Shown here piece after piece: positions 1 through 9,215 of a stretch of DNA of 64,000 bases. A program made the position numbers and the translations under genes. How positions within the stretch are numbered: position 1 is the first letter of the stretch; the number at the start of each line of letters is the position of its first letter. Under the pieces are notes generated by a model, which saw nothing but the letters and a program-made list of their open reading frames with translations, had not been told where the DNA came from and searched no databases. The DNA is from Mesorhizobium sp. 113-3-3 (lineage in GTDB: Bacteria; Pseudomonadota; Alphaproteobacteria; Rhizobiales; Rhizobiaceae): contig NZ_AP023243.1 in NCBI RefSeq assembly GCF_016756495.1, forward strand, positions 930,001-994,000. Reading direction: 5' to 3'.

Positions 1-18
1 ACGGGGAGAAGACGCTCC

Positions 19-1023
19 TCAATCGTACGTCAGGTCCGTCGCCTTCCCCCCGAACACACGGTAGGCGTAGAACGAGTAGAAGATGATGATCGGCAGCACC
101 ACCACGGTGCCGGCCAGGATGATGGCCAGGCTTTCGGTCGCCGACGCCGCCTGCCAGATGGTCAATTTGTCGGGCACGACGAACGGGTAGAACGACCAGG
201 CAAGACCGGCAAAGCCGAGCGCGAAGATGGCGGCCAGCGTCAGGAACGGCGTCAGCGCATGGCGGTCGTCGGGCTTCGGCAGATGGAAGGTCTGCCGCCA
301 CAGCCACAGGAACAGGAGCGCCGACAGGATCGGCAGCGGCGAGAGATACAGCATCTGCGGCCAGACGAACCATTTGTCGAAGATGCGCGGACTGGCGAAA
401 GGTGTCGCCAGCGACACCGCCGCCATGCCGAGCGCGGTCAGCACCAGCGCGGTGCGCAGCCAGCGCACGGCCTTTTTCTGCAATTCGCCCTCGGTCTTGT
501 AGATCACCCAGGCCGCACCCATCGCCGCGTAGGCGGCGGCCAGGCAGAACGCCACCAGCACGCCGAACGCCATGCCGCCCAGGCCGACATCGAGGCCGAG
601 CACATAGACGCCCAGCATATAGCCTTGCGCCAGCGAGGCGATGACGGAGCCGAGGAAGAAGATGCGGTTCCAGCGGTGCTTCTTGCCGCTCGGCACCTTG
701 GCGCGGAAATCGAAGGCGACGCCGCGCAGGATCAGCCCGACCAGGAGCACGAAGACCGGAATGTAGAGCGCGGTGAGGATGACGCCATGCGCCATGGGGA
801 AGGCGACCAGCAGCAGGCCGACGGCCAGCACCAGCCAGGTCTCGTTGGCGTCCCAGAACGGACCGATGGCGGCGATCATCGTGTCCTGCTCCGCGTCCTC
901 GGCGACGGCGAACAATATGCCGATGCCGAGGTCGAAACCGTCGAGAATGACATAGATCAGGATGGCGAGCCCCATCAGTCCGGCGAAGATCAGGGGGAGA
1001 GCGGTTGGCCAGTCGAAGGTCAT
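19..1023 (-). CDS. cydB: Cytochrome bd-type quinol oxidase subunit II (CydB/CioB)
   Basis: Subunit II of a cytochrome bd quinol oxidase, an inner-membrane enzyme that oxidises quinol and reduces O2 to water. The 334-residue protein is almost entirely hydrophobic helices, about eight or nine segments. It opens with the family-typical N-terminus (LDGFDLGIGILF near residue 27) and has the conserved WDANETWLV stretch near residue 57. It starts five bases after the cydA stop, so the two form one operon. Because the partner is of the short-Q-loop type, this is probably the cyanide-insensitive (CIO) branch. The family call is firm; the CIO subtype is inference. Confidence 0.95.
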   Translation of the reverse strand: MTFDWPTALPLIFAGLMGLAILIYVILDGFDLGIGILFAVAEDAEQDTMIAAIGPFWDANETWLVLAVGLLLVAFPMAHGVILTALYIPVFVLLVGLILRGVAFDFRAKVPSGKKHRWNRIFFLGSVIASLAQGYMLGVYVLGLDVGLGGMAFGVLVAFCLAAAYAAMGAAWVIYKTEGELQKKAVRWLRTALVLTALGMAAVSLATPFASPRIFDKWFVWPQMLYLSPLPILSALLFLWLWRQTFHLPKPDDRHALTPFLTLAAIFALGFAGLAWSFYPFVVPDKLTIWQAASATESLAIILAGTVVVLPIIIFYSFYAYRVFGGKATDLTYD

Positions 1024-1028
1024 TTTTC

Positions 1029-2390
1029 TTACTCCCCAGCCGCCGGCTGCGACATGGCTGCTTTCATCACCCCCGGCAGCGGTGATGAATCACCATCCTT
1101 GGCCGCCTTCAGCGCCAGATGCACCAGCACGCCGAGATAGGCGATCAGCAGCAGCACGTAGAGGATGAGATAGACGGCCAAGGTCAGCGCGACATGGCTG
1201 CCGGCCACCGGGCCGACGGCGTCGGCGGTCTTCAGCACGCCGGTGACCAGCCAGGGCTGGCGGCCGATCTCGGTGGTGTACCAGCCGGCCAGCGTCGCCA
1301 GCCAGCCCGACAGCGCCATCGGCACCATCAGCATGGCGAGCGGCTTGGGCAGGCTGTGCCGGCGCTTGAGGAAGAAGGCGGCCGACCAGGAGACGGCGAG
1401 CATCAAAAGCCCGGTGCCGACCATGATGCGGAAACCCCAGAACACCGGGAAGACCGGCGGATGGTTGCCGGGGTAGTCGTTCAGGCCGGGCACCACGCCG
1501 CTTGTCGAGTGCCGCAGCACCAGGCTGGCGCCGTCGGGAATGGCGATCTCGAATTTGTTCTCCTTGGCCGCCTCGTCGGGCAGGGCGAACAGCACCAGCG
1601 GCACGTTGGGGCCGGTGTTCCAGTTGGCCTCCATGGCGGCGATCTTCTGCGGCTGGTGCTCCAGCGTGTTCAGCCCGTGCTGGTCGCCCGCAAAGATCTG
1701 GATGGGGATCAGGATCGCCGCGGTGAAGACACCGGTGCGCAGCGCCTTCCACATCGATTCCGAGCGGTCGCCGTTGAGATACCGCAGCGCCGACAGGCCG
1801 GCGACGAGGAACGACACCGTGAGACCCGAGGCAAGCAGCATGTGGACGAGACGGTAGGGCATGGACGGGTTGAAGACGATGGCCCACCAGTCGACGGCAT
1901 GCGCCTTGCCGTCAATCATCTCGAAGCCGGCCGGCGTCTGCATCCAGGAATTCAGCGCGATGATCCAGAAGGCCGACAAGGTCGTGCCGCCGGCGACCAG
2001 CACCGTCGCCAGCGTGTGGACGCGGTTGGAGACGCGGCGGAAGCCGAACAGCATGATGCCGAGGAAGGCCGCTTCGAGGAAGAAGGCGGTCAGCACTTCA
2101 TAGGCCAGCAGCGGCCCGGCGATGTTGCCGACCTTTTCCATGTAGCCCGGCCAGTTGGTGCCGAACTGGAAGCTCATGGTGACGCCGGAGACCACGCCCA
2201 TGGCGAAGGACAACGCGAACACCTTCACCCAGGTGAAATAGGCGCGCATCCAGGCGGAATCGTTGGTGGCGTTGTAGCGCAGCTTGAAGAACAGCAGCAC
2301 CCAGCCAAGTGCAATGGTGATCGTCGGAAACAGAATATGAAACGAAATATTCGCGCCGAACTGGATGCGCGACAGTATGAGCGGGTCCAT
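1029..2390 (-). CDS. cydA: Cytochrome bd-type quinol oxidase subunit I (CydA/CioA, short Q-loop)
   Basis: Catalytic haem-carrying subunit I of cytochrome bd oxidase, 453 residues against about 520 for E. coli CydA. Visible landmarks are the N-terminal haem ligand His18 in SFHILFP, a second ligand region RLVHMLLAS near residue 185, the quinol-site GDQHG motif and the GRQPW motif in the C-terminal third. The shorter length points to the reduced Q-loop of cyanide-insensitive oxidases. It is first in the cydAB operon; the ATG at 2390 agrees with the family N-terminus MDPLILSR. No cydDC assembly exporter is visible in the window. Confidence 0.95.
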   Translation of the reverse strand: MDPLILSRIQFGANISFHILFPTITIALGWVLLFFKLRYNATNDSAWMRAYFTWVKVFALSFAMGVVSGVTMSFQFGTNWPGYMEKVGNIAGPLLAYEVLTAFFLEAAFLGIMLFGFRRVSNRVHTLATVLVAGGTTLSAFWIIALNSWMQTPAGFEMIDGKAHAVDWWAIVFNPSMPYRLVHMLLASGLTVSFLVAGLSALRYLNGDRSESMWKALRTGVFTAAILIPIQIFAGDQHGLNTLEHQPQKIAAMEANWNTGPNVPLVLFALPDEAAKENKFEIAIPDGASLVLRHSTSGVVPGLNDYPGNHPPVFPVFWGFRIMVGTGLLMLAVSWSAAFFLKRRHSLPKPLAMLMVPMALSGWLATLAGWYTTEIGRQPWLVTGVLKTADAVGPVAGSHVALTLAVYLILYVLLLIAYLGVLVHLALKAAKDGDSSPLPGVMKAAMSQPAAGE

Positions 2391-2420
2391 GGCGGGCTCC
2401 GGCTGCTATTTGCTGGCGGC

Positions 2421-2449
2421 AGCGTATGCCCGTAATGCGAGTTGGTCAA
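2421..2449 (-). promoter_or_regulatory. Candidate promoter of cydAB
   Basis: On the minus strand TTGACC (2449-2444) is followed after 17 bases by TACGCT (2426-2421), about 30 bases before the cydA ATG. The -35 element is good and the -10 element weak. I saw no convincing FNR-type palindrome here. Confidence 0.35.
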
Positions 2450-2508
2450 AGCGGCGTCCTGCCGCGAGGCTCAACGCCACAGGACAATTTTACCGGTTGC
2501 GGCGGCCT

Positions 2509-2997
2509 TCAGGCGCCAGTCTCCGGCACTGCGCCTAGCGCATCCGCGAATTTGCGCATCAGGCGCACCAGCTCTTCGATGTCATGCGCATCCCAGGTCT
2601 CGAATATGGCGCGGCCGATCTTCTCGCGCGCTGCGTCGACGAGATCGGTCATCGCCTTGCCCTTCGGGCTGATCGCCGCCTCGCGCACGCGCCGGTCGGC
2701 GGCACTGGCCTGGCGCTGCACCAGGCCCAGGCTCTCGAGCTTGGCGACCTGGCGGCTGACGGTCGTGTAGTCGCGCCCGACACGGTCGGCCATCTCGACG
2801 ACGCCGATCGGCCCGAAACGCTCTATGCCGACAAGCAGCGGGAACAGCGCCCGGTCGAGCGGAATGCCGGCCGCCTTGATCAGCAGCTCATCGCGCTGCG
2901 GCCGGTTCATCAGGCCGACAATATCGAGCACCGCTCCATGGACCTGGCGCAGCTGATCGGAGATATGTGTATTTTGCACGTTTTTTGTTGACGGCAT
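2509..2997 (-). CDS. MarR-family transcriptional regulator
   Basis: A 162-residue winged helix-turn-helix regulator of the MarR family. The segment FGPIGVVEMADRVGRDYTTVSRQVAKLESLGLV is the DNA-recognition region, followed by the basic wing with DRRVRE. The reading frame stays open far upstream, into the divergent gene. I chose the ATG at 2997 because AGGAG sits eight bases before it; a start at 3012 would overlap the operator. It is divergent from the quinone-reductase-like gene at 3058, with a palindrome between them, which suggests it represses that gene and itself. The inducing ligand cannot be told from sequence; quinones or other electrophiles are a reasonable guess given the partner. 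Confidence 0.88.
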   Translation of the reverse strand: MPSTKNVQNTHISDQLRQVHGAVLDIVGLMNRPQRDELLIKAAGIPLDRALFPLLVGIERFGPIGVVEMADRVGRDYTTVSRQVAKLESLGLVQRQASAADRRVREAAISPKGKAMTDLVDAAREKIGRAIFETWDAHDIEELVRLMRKFADALGAVPETGA

Positions 2998-3030
2998 GCC
3001 GGGACTCCTCATATGTGCATTATACACATA
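2988..3030. promoter_or_regulatory. Candidate MarR operator and divergent promoter
   Basis: A perfect inverted repeat TATGTG-N7-CACATA lies at 3012-3030, between the MarR gene and the gene at 3058. It touches the -10 region of a candidate plus-strand promoter, TTGACG (2988-2993), 17 bases, ATATGT (3011-3016). A palindrome over a -10 in a divergent MarR intergenic region is the usual layout for MarR autorepression. Confidence 0.5.
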
Positions 3031-3057
3031 ATTCGGAAAGCAGAAAGGCAGACCATC

Positions 3058-4014
3058 ATGAAAGCCGCGATTGTTTCGAGCGCCGGGCAGACACCGGTCT
3101 ACGGCGATTTCCCGGACCCCGTGCCGGCACCGGGTGAAAATCTTGTCACGGTGACCGCCACCGCCATCAGCCATGTCGTCAAGAGCCGGGCCTCGGGTTC
3201 GCATTACAGTTCTGCCGGCCAGTTTCCCTTCATCGTCGGCATCGATGGCGTCGGCCGGCTCAAGGACGGCAGCAAGGTCTATTTCGCGCTGCCCAGGGCG
3301 CCCAACGGCAGCATGGCGGAGCGGACCGTCGTTCCCGAGGCGCATTGCGTGGCTCTGCCGGACGGGCTGGACGACATCACCGCCGCCGCCATCGCCAATC
3401 CGGGCATGTCTTCCTGGGCCGCCTTCACCGAGCGGGCGAAGCTCAAGCCGGGCGAAACCGTGCTGGTCAACGGCGCCACCGGCACTGCGGGTCGCCTCGC
3501 CGTCCAGATCGCCCGGCATCTCGGCGCCAGGAAAATCATCGCCACTGCCCGCAACGCAGCCGCGCTCGACGCGGTCGCGGCGCTTGGCGCGGATGTGATG
3601 ATCCCGCTCATCGAGGACGGGGCGGCTCTTGAGGAAAATTTCAAGCGGCAGTTCAAGGAGGGCGTGGATGTCGTCGTCGACTATCTCTGGGGCAGCAGTG
3701 CGCAACGCCTGCTGATCGCCGCCGCCAAGGCCGGTGCCGACGCCGTGCCTATCCGCTTCGTCCAGATCGGCGCCGTCAGCGGGTCCGATATCACCTTGCC
3801 GAGCGCGGTTCTGCGCTCATCCGCGATTGCCCTTATGGGCAGCGGCATCGGCAGCGTCCCCCTCGACCGCTTCATCGCCTGCACCGGCGATCTGCTGCGC
3901 GCCGTGGTGCCGGCCGGCCTTCAAATCGACACCACCCCGGTTCCGCTGGCGGATGTCGAACAGGCATGGGCCAGGGATGACAGCACAAGGCGCACCGTGT
4001 TCACGCTGGGCTAA
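3058..4014 (+). CDS. Zinc-independent MDR-family quinone reductase / alcohol dehydrogenase-like oxidoreductase
   Basis: A 318-residue member of the medium-chain dehydrogenase/reductase superfamily, quinone-oxidoreductase branch, probably using NADPH in the cytosol. The nucleotide-binding segment reads [26 protein letters not shown] near residue 140; I see no structural zinc cysteine cluster. The ATG at 3058 is preferred over a start at 3013, which would sit inside the operator; the protein then begins [10 protein letters not shown], typical of the family. It lies divergent to a MarR regulator, so it is likely induced by the same small molecule, perhaps for detoxification. The substrate is unknown. 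Confidence 0.85.
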   Translation: MKAAIVSSAGQTPVYGDFPDPVPAPGENLVTVTATAISHVVKSRASGSHYSSAGQFPFIVGIDGVGRLKDGSKVYFALPRAPNGSMAERTVVPEAHCVALPDGLDDITAAAIANPGMSSWAAFTERAKLKPGETVLVNGATGTAGRLAVQIARHLGARKIIATARNAAALDAVAALGADVMIPLIEDGAALEENFKRQFKEGVDVVVDYLWGSSAQRLLIAAAKAGADAVPIRFVQIGAVSGSDITLPSAVLRSSAIALMGSGIGSVPLDRFIACTGDLLRAVVPAGLQIDTTPVPLADVEQAWARDDSTRRTVFTLG

Positions 4015-4072
4015 GGCAATGGCCGTCCCGCGCTGGCTGTCCAGAACTGTCAGCAGCGCCATTGACTTGCGG

Positions 4073-4100
4073 TTGCATGCGACGACATTCGGCCTATATC
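4073..4100 (+). promoter_or_regulatory. Candidate promoter of the ABC-2 exporter operon
   Basis: TTGCAT (4073-4078), 16 bases, then TATATC (4095-4100), about 35 bases before the ATG at 4134. This is a moderate match only. Confidence 0.3.
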
Positions 4101-4133
4101 AGGGGACCTCTTTCAGGCAGCCGTTTTCAGCCC

Positions 4134-5060
4134 ATGCCCTCCATTCTGTCCATTTCCGGGGTCTCCAAGACCTACGCCACCGGCTTCACCGCGCTCAAGG
4201 AAGTCAATCTCGACATCCAGCGCGGCGAGATCTTCGCTTTGCTCGGACCGAACGGCGCCGGCAAGACGACGCTGATCTCGATCGTCTGCGGGATCGTCAA
4301 CCGTTCGACCGGCACCGTCACGGTGGACGGCCACGACATCGGCAAGGATTACCGCGCCGCGCGCAGCCTGATCGGCCTTGTGCCGCAGGAACTGACCATC
4401 GATGCTTTCGAGAGCGTCTGGGCGACGGTCAACTACAGCCGCGGCCTGTTCGGCAAGCCGGCCAATCCAGGCTTCGTCGAGAAGGTGCTGCGCGATCTGT
4501 CGCTGTGGGACAAGAAGGACGCCAAGGCGATCACGCTGTCGGGCGGCATGAAGCGGCGCCTGATGATCGCCAAGGCGCTGTCGCATGAGCCGCGCATCCT
4601 GTTCCTCGACGAGCCGACGGCGGGTGTCGACGTCGAGCTGCGCCAGGACATGTGGGAGATGGTGCGCCGGCTGCGTGAGGATGGCGTCACCATCATCCTC
4701 ACCACCCACTATATCGAGGAAGCCGAAGCGATGGCCGACCGCGTCGGCGTCATCAACCGCGGCGAAATCATCCTGGTCGAGAACAAGGCCGAGCTGATGC
4801 GCAAGCTCGGCCGCAAGCGGCTGGTGATGGAGCTGCGCAATCCGCTGACCGCCATTCCCGAAACCTTCTCGCGCTATGCGCTGGAGCTGTCGCCCGACGG
4901 CGGGCAGCTCACCTACACCTATGACAACCAGGCCGAGCGGCCGGGCGTTGCCTCGCTGATCCGCGATCTCGAGGCGTCAGGCATCCAGTTCCGCGACATC
5001 GACACGCAAAACAGCTCGCTCGAGGAGATCTTCGTCAATCTGGTGAGGAAAGACGCATGA
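4134..5060 (+). CDS. ABC-2 type exporter ATP-binding protein (YadG/CcmA-like)
   Basis: A 308-residue ABC ATPase of the ABC-2 (DrrA/NodI/YadG) type. Walker [10 protein letters not shown] is at residues 38-46, the signature LSGGMKRRL near 138 and Walker [13 protein letters not shown] just after. The C-terminal ~80 residues form the extension common in this group. The start at 4134 gives the usual [15 protein letters not shown]-terminus; the frame stays open to 4062, but that extension has no family character. It overlaps the permease gene by four bases (ATGA), so the two are coupled in translation and should form one exporter. The substrate cannot be inferred. Confidence 0.9.
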   Translation: MPSILSISGVSKTYATGFTALKEVNLDIQRGEIFALLGPNGAGKTTLISIVCGIVNRSTGTVTVDGHDIGKDYRAARSLIGLVPQELTIDAFESVWATVNYSRGLFGKPANPGFVEKVLRDLSLWDKKDAKAITLSGGMKRRLMIAKALSHEPRILFLDEPTAGVDVELRQDMWEMVRRLREDGVTIILTTHYIEEAEAMADRVGVINRGEIILVENKAELMRKLGRKRLVMELRNPLTAIPETFSRYALELSPDGGQLTYTYDNQAERPGVASLIRDLEASGIQFRDIDTQNSSLEEIFVNLVRKDA

Positions 5061-5818
5061 ACCTGCGCGCAGTCTGGGCGATCTACCGGATGGAGATGGC
5101 GCGTGCCTTCCGCACCGTGCTGCAGAGCATCGTCTCGCCTGTCATCTCGACATCGCTGTACTTCGTCGTCTTCGGCTCGGCCATCGGCTCGCGCATCACC
5201 GAGATCGACGGCATCAGCTACGGCGCCTTCATCGTGCCGGGGCTGATCATGCTGTCGCTGCTGACGCAGTCGATCTCCAACGCCTCCTTCGCCATCTATT
5301 TTCCGAAATTCGTCGGCTCGATCTACGAGCTTCTGTCGGCGCCGGTCTCCTATCTCGAGATCGTCATCGCCTATGTCGGCGGCGCGGCCACCAAGTCGAT
5401 CATCCTCGGCCTGATCATCCTCGCCACCGCCTCTTTGTTCGTGCCGCTCACCATCCTGCATCCGTTCTGGATGGTCGGCTTCCTGGTGCTGACGGCGGTG
5501 ACCTTCAGCCTGTTCGGCTTCATCATCGGCATCTGGGCGAAAAGCTTCGAGCAGCTGCAGCTGGTGCCGCTCCTGATCGTCACGCCGCTCACCTTCCTCG
5601 GCGGCAGCTTCTATTCGATCCACATGCTGCCGGGCATCTGGAAGACGATCACGCTGTTCAACCCGGTCGTGTACCTGATCAGCGGCTTCCGCTGGAGTTT
5701 CTACGGCAAGGCCGACGTCTCGGTCGGCGTCAGCCTCGGCATGACGCTGGTCTTCCTGGCCGCCTGCATCGCCATCGTCGCCTGGATCTTCAAGACCGGC
5801 TACCGGCTGCGCAACTGA
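5057..5818 (+). CDS. ABC-2 type exporter permease (YadH-like)
   Basis: A 253-residue integral membrane protein with about six hydrophobic segments, of the ABC-2 permease family. Recognisable features are the N-terminal amphipathic stretch before the first helix and the [16 protein letters not shown] loop near residue 180, which is highly conserved in YadH and NodJ-type permeases. Translation is coupled to the preceding ATPase gene. With it this makes a complete half-type exporter; NodIJ itself is unlikely because no nod genes are near. Confidence 0.9.
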   Translation: MNLRAVWAIYRMEMARAFRTVLQSIVSPVISTSLYFVVFGSAIGSRITEIDGISYGAFIVPGLIMLSLLTQSISNASFAIYFPKFVGSIYELLSAPVSYLEIVIAYVGGAATKSIILGLIILATASLFVPLTILHPFWMVGFLVLTAVTFSLFGFIIGIWAKSFEQLQLVPLLIVTPLTFLGGSFYSIHMLPGIWKTITLFNPVVYLISGFRWSFYGKADVSVGVSLGMTLVFLAACIAIVAWIFKTGYRLRN

Positions 5819-5820
5819 CC

Positions 5821-6012
5821 TCACTGCGACCAGTACTGCCAGGCCCAGTAGAAACTTTCGTCGCGCGGCGGCAGGCGGTCGCGGCCGGCCTGGAATTGCA
5901 CCGGCGCCGGCGAGCGCTCCTGCCTCGTGGCCTTGTCATCAGAGGCAAGGCCGAGCAGCCAGGCGCCGAAATGGGCGAACAGCACGGCGGTGGAATGGGT
6001 CGTCATCGTCAT
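5821..6012 (-). CDS. Small hypothetical protein downstream of tauC
   Basis: A 63-residue open frame, MTMTTHSTAVLFAHFGAWLLG..., ending in an aromatic tail (YWAWQYWSQ). It begins 21 bases after the tauC stop, on the same strand, and ends two bases from the convergent permease stop. The first 25 residues are mildly hydrophobic and the rest polar. I do not recognise a family. Its tight placement at the end of the tau operon is the only support; it may be a chance frame. Confidence 0.35.
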   Translation of the reverse strand: MTMTTHSTAVLFAHFGAWLLGLASDDKATRQERSPAPVQFQAGRDRLPPRDESFYWAWQYWSQ

Positions 6013-6033
6013 CCTCCCGCGCTTTGCGGTTGA

Positions 6034-6893
6034 TCATTCCCGTCCCGCCCACGGGACGAGCGCGCGCTCGATCCGGCGGATGGTGAATTCGAGCACGAAG
6101 GCGATGGCCGCGATCACCAGAATGCCCATGATCACCACGTCGGTGACCAGGAACTGCGCCGCCGACTGGATCATGAAGCCAAGTCCCCGCGTCGCCGCCA
6201 CCAGCTCGGCCGCGACCAGCGTCGACCATCCGGCGCCGAGCGCGATGCGCAGCCCGGTCAGGATCGAGGGCAGCGCGCTGGGCAGGATGACGTGGCGGAC
6301 CACCTGGCGCCTGGTCGCGCCGAGCGAACGCGCGGCGTTGATCGTTCCTGCGAGACGCCGCGGACGCCCGACGCGGTCGACAGCGCCACCGGCGCCAGCA
6401 TGGCAATAGTGATCACCAGGATCTTCGACGGCTCGCCGATGCCGAACCAGATGATGACCAGCGGCAGATAGGCGAGCGGCGGGATCGGCCGCAGGAATTC
6501 CAGCAGCGGATCGAAGATGCCGCGGCCGACGGTGCTGATGCCGATGGCGAGACCAACCGGCACGCCGACGAGGAGCGCCGCGACGAGTGCTGCGAATACC
6601 CGGCCAAGGCTGGCGACAGCGTGCTGCAGCAGCGTCGCGTCGACGAAGCCGTCGCTGACAACGACGATGAATTTGTGCCACACGGCGGCGGGCGAGGGCA
6701 GGAACACCGGTGACACCAGTTGCAGGCGGGCCGACAGCGCCCACGCCGCCAGCACCACCAGTATGGTGACCGCGCTGATCATGCGGGCCGAAACGCCCTT
6801 GCGTTTCGGGCTTGGCCGCGACCACGGCACCGACAGGCCGTCGGCCTCTTCAGTCCTTTGGCCCGCGCGCTCCATGTAGGAGGAAATGGTCAT
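6034..6893 (-). pseudogene. tauC: Taurine ABC transporter permease, interrupted by a one-base frameshift
   Basis: Two overlapping frames together encode a complete TauC/SsuC-type permease (binding-protein-dependent transport inner membrane component, about 286 residues). The 5' part runs in the frame of the ATG at 6893 through ...ASGVRGVSQER; the 3' part resumes with INAARSLGATRRQVVRHVIL and ends at 6034. Between them one base is missing, at 6342-6343. Restoring any base after the CG of the Arg codon rejoins the frames and gives a protein of normal length with an intact EAA loop (INAARSLGA...LPSALP). The gene overlaps tauB by four bases. It is either a recent inactivating deletion or a sequencing error. 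Without it the importer would not work. Confidence 0.85.
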
Positions 6894-7663
6894 GCCGCCT
6901 CTCCCTCGAAGATGGCATCGGTCAGTTCGCCGCGCGCCGCGGCGAAGGCCGGGTCGGCCTTGATGGCGCGGATGGCCTCGCCCGCGGCGTAGCGCCTGGA
7001 GAAGCCCGGCTCGAAGCTGCGCACCACGCGGCCGGGGCCCGGCGCCAGCACGACGATGCGGGTGGCGAGCACCAGCGCCTCCTCGATGCCGTGGGTGACC
7101 ATCAGCACGCCGGCATGGCTCGCCGTCCAGAGGTCGAGCAGCGTCGTCTGCATGCGCTCGCGCGTCAGCGCATCGAGCGCGCCGAGCGGCTCGTCGAGCA
7201 GCAGGAATTGCGGCTCGGCGGCGAGCGCGCGGGCAAGGCCGACGCGCTGGCGCATGCCGCCGGACAGTTCCCAGATGCGCTTGTCGCCGGCGTCGCCGAG
7301 CTTGACCAGGTTCAGCAATTCATCGGCACGGCGCGCGCGCTCGGCCGGCCTGATACCGCGCAGGCGCAGCGCGAAGGCAACGTTTTCGCGCGCGGTCAGC
7401 CAGGGAAACAGCGCATCGTTCTGGAACACCACAGCCCGGTCGGAACCGGGTGCCGTGATCGGCCGGCCGTTGATCGTGGCGCTGCCGCGCGCCGGCGTGA
7501 CCAGGCCGGCGGCGACGTTGAGCAGCGAGGTCTTGCCGCAGCCGGAACGGCCGACAAGCACGACGAAATCATGCCCGGCGACGTCGATCGACACGCGCTC
7601 GACGGCGGGGGCCGGCTGGCCGTCGTAGTGGATCGAGATCTTGTCGAGCACGAGATGCGGCAT
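6890..7663 (-). CDS. tauB: Taurine ABC transporter ATP-binding protein
   Basis: A 257-residue ABC ATPase of the nitrate/sulfonate/taurine importer family. It matches TauB over the signature region (IWELSGGMRQRVGLARALAAEPQFLLLDEPLGALDA) and has Walker A GRSGCGKTS early in the protein. It energises uptake of taurine or related aliphatic sulfonates through TauC. The ATG at 7663 is preferred because GAGAGG lies four bases before it; an in-frame ATG at 7684 lacks a clear ribosome site. It lies between tauA and tauC, and the usual E. coli order tauABC is kept. No tauD dioxygenase is seen, so desulfonation must be encoded elsewhere. Confidence 0.9.
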   Translation of the reverse strand: MPHLVLDKISIHYDGQPAPAVERVSIDVAGHDFVVLVGRSGCGKTSLLNVAAGLVTPARGSATINGRPITAPGSDRAVVFQNDALFPWLTARENVAFALRLRGIRPAERARRADELLNLVKLGDAGDKRIWELSGGMRQRVGLARALAAEPQFLLLDEPLGALDALTRERMQTTLLDLWTASHAGVLMVTHGIEEALVLATRIVVLAPGPGRVVRSFEPGFSRRYAAGEAIRAIKADPAFAAARGELTDAIFEGEAA

Positions 7664-7789
7664 GGGGCCTCTCAGGAAGGTCATTGAACTCGCCCGCCCC
7701 GAAACCGCGCCTCGTCAGCGGTTCCGGGGCAGGCGGCACGCGCGGCGTCAGGGAAGGAGATCCCCGCGCGTTCAGGTGACGCCCGGCGC

Positions 7790-8803
7790 TCAGTTCGAGG
7801 CCAGCGCCTCGGTGACGTATTTCGATGTCACATATTTCGAATAGTCTGGCAGCACGGCGTCGACCTTGCCCTGCTCCTTGAGGAAGGCGGAGGCCGCAAC
7901 GACCGCCTTGACCGTGCCGCCGCCGAGGAATTTGTCGGAGGCCTGCTCTTCAAGCGTCGGGAAGACATAGCCCTTCAAGAGCTCCGGCACCTCTTCCAGC
8001 TTGGCGCCGGTAAGCTTGGCGATCTTGCCGGCCTCAGGCGACGACACCGACCAGGCGTCGGGCTTGGCGAGGTACTCGGCATAGGCAGCGCCCGTCACCT
8101 TGACGAAGTCGCGCACCGCTTCCGGGTTCTTTTCGGCAAAATCGGTGCGCACGATCCAGGCGTCGAAGGTCGGCGCGCCCCAGGCAGCGACCTGCGCGGA
8201 ATCCAGCACCACCTTGCCTGATGTCTTGATCTGGCCCAGCGCCGGATCCCAGACGTAAGCCGCATCGATGTCGCCGCGCGCGAAGGCGGCGGCGATTTCC
8301 GGCGGCCTGAGATTGAGGATCTGCACCGATTTCGGATCGACATTCTCGTGCTTCAGCGCGGCAAGCAGGCTGTAATGCGTGGTCGAGACGAAGGGCACGG
8401 CGACCTTCTTGCCGGCGAGGTCGGCGACCTTCTCGATGCCGGCGCCGTTGCGGGCGACCAGCGCCTCGGACGGACCGATCAGGCCGACGACGAAGATGGT
8501 CTGGATCGGCAATTCGCGGCTGGCGGCCGCGGCCAGCGGGCTCGACCCGACATAGCCGATATCGACCGAGCCGGAAGCGACCGCGGCGATGACATCGGCG
8601 CCGGAATCGAATTTGCGCCAGTCGATCGTGGCCTTGGTCGCCTTTTCATAGACGCCGTCGGCCTGCGGCACTTTGGACGGCTCGACCACCGTCTGGTAGC
8701 CGATGGTGATCTTCAGGTCCTCGGCCAAAGCCGGGCTGAGAAAGGCGGCCCCAGCAAGGGCAGCCGACGACAGAAGGAGAATGCGTCGCGAAATGGTGGA
8801 CAT
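7790..8803 (-). CDS. tauA: Taurine ABC transporter periplasmic binding protein
   Basis: A 337-residue periplasmic binding protein closely resembling E. coli TauA. Matching stretches include ITIGYQTVVEPSKV, TIDWRKFDSGADV, VPFVSTTHYSLLAALKH, YVWDPALG and LKEQGKVDAVLPDYSKYVTS. A Sec signal peptide (MSTISRRILLLSSAALAGAAFLSPALA) ends near residue 27. The frame is open upstream to 8956, but only the ATG at 8803 yields a signal peptide at the N-terminus. It is the first gene of the tau operon. Regulation by sulfur limitation is expected from the family but not shown here, and no TauR gene is adjacent. Confidence 0.93.
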   Translation of the reverse strand: MSTISRRILLLSSAALAGAAFLSPALAEDLKITIGYQTVVEPSKVPQADGVYEKATKATIDWRKFDSGADVIAAVASGSVDIGYVGSSPLAAAASRELPIQTIFVVGLIGPSEALVARNGAGIEKVADLAGKKVAVPFVSTTHYSLLAALKHENVDPKSVQILNLRPPEIAAAFARGDIDAAYVWDPALGQIKTSGKVVLDSAQVAAWGAPTFDAWIVRTDFAEKNPEAVRDFVKVTGAAYAEYLAKPDAWSVSSPEAGKIAKLTGAKLEEVPELLKGYVFPTLEEQASDKFLGGGTVKAVVAASAFLKEQGKVDAVLPDYSKYVTSKYVTEALASN

Positions 8804-9215
8804 CAAAAGGCTCCATGAAAACAGAGAAAACCGGATTGCCCTATGATAGTCCGCTAATTCTATCGCTCTTGTAGAGTTAAATCCTTCCAACGAAGGCGGG
8901 TTTGTTGAAAAAAACTTGTCGGTGTCGGAGGACCAGAGCGCAAAGGGCGGCTGCAACCGCTGTCATCATCCCCGATGACAACCGAACGGGGAATGGCTGT
9001 CCGCGAGCCCCCGATTTCGTCATACTAGGGCGAAGGTGGGAAGGGCTCGGGCAATTCTACAATCGTCCGCGCCCATCCCCTACGAAACGAAAATTTTCGC
9101 TTTTGCCAAGCACCACGAAAATCCATGCCTCAAACAGCTGCGGAATTGACAACCCATTCCGCGTGTTCGAGGGTAAGTATAGTATCCTTATCGACATGAG
9201 GGATTGGAGACGACG
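8804..9215. other. Non-coding region between tauA and the Rrf2/cysteine locus
   Basis: No convincing gene. It holds the tauA upstream region, with the inverted repeat GATAG-N10-CTATC at 8845-8864 and the overlapping short palindrome CTATGATAG at 8841-8849, either of which could be an operator. It also has a TTGACA at 9146-9151 without a good -10 partner, and the palindrome annotated at 9174-9190. Confidence 0.5.
9174..9190. promoter_or_regulatory. 17-bp palindrome upstream of a small ORF, candidate Rrf2 operator
   Basis: TAAGTATAGTATCCTTA is a 17-bp palindrome with one mismatched pair around a central G. It is AT-rich against a GC-rich background and lies 26 bases before the small ORF at 9216, about 350 bases before the Rrf2 gene. 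Rrf2-family regulators bind AT-rich dyads of this size; the link is inference. Confidence 0.4.

Noticed and set aside
1..18. ACGGGGAGAAG at the left edge as a copy of the 182-bp repeat.
   Set aside because: Only about eleven bases of the module are in the window, too few to call.
4134..5818. The ABC-2 exporter as NodIJ.
   Set aside because: The permease loop resembles YadH and NodJ alike; no nod genes or nod box are near, so a symbiotic role is unsupported.
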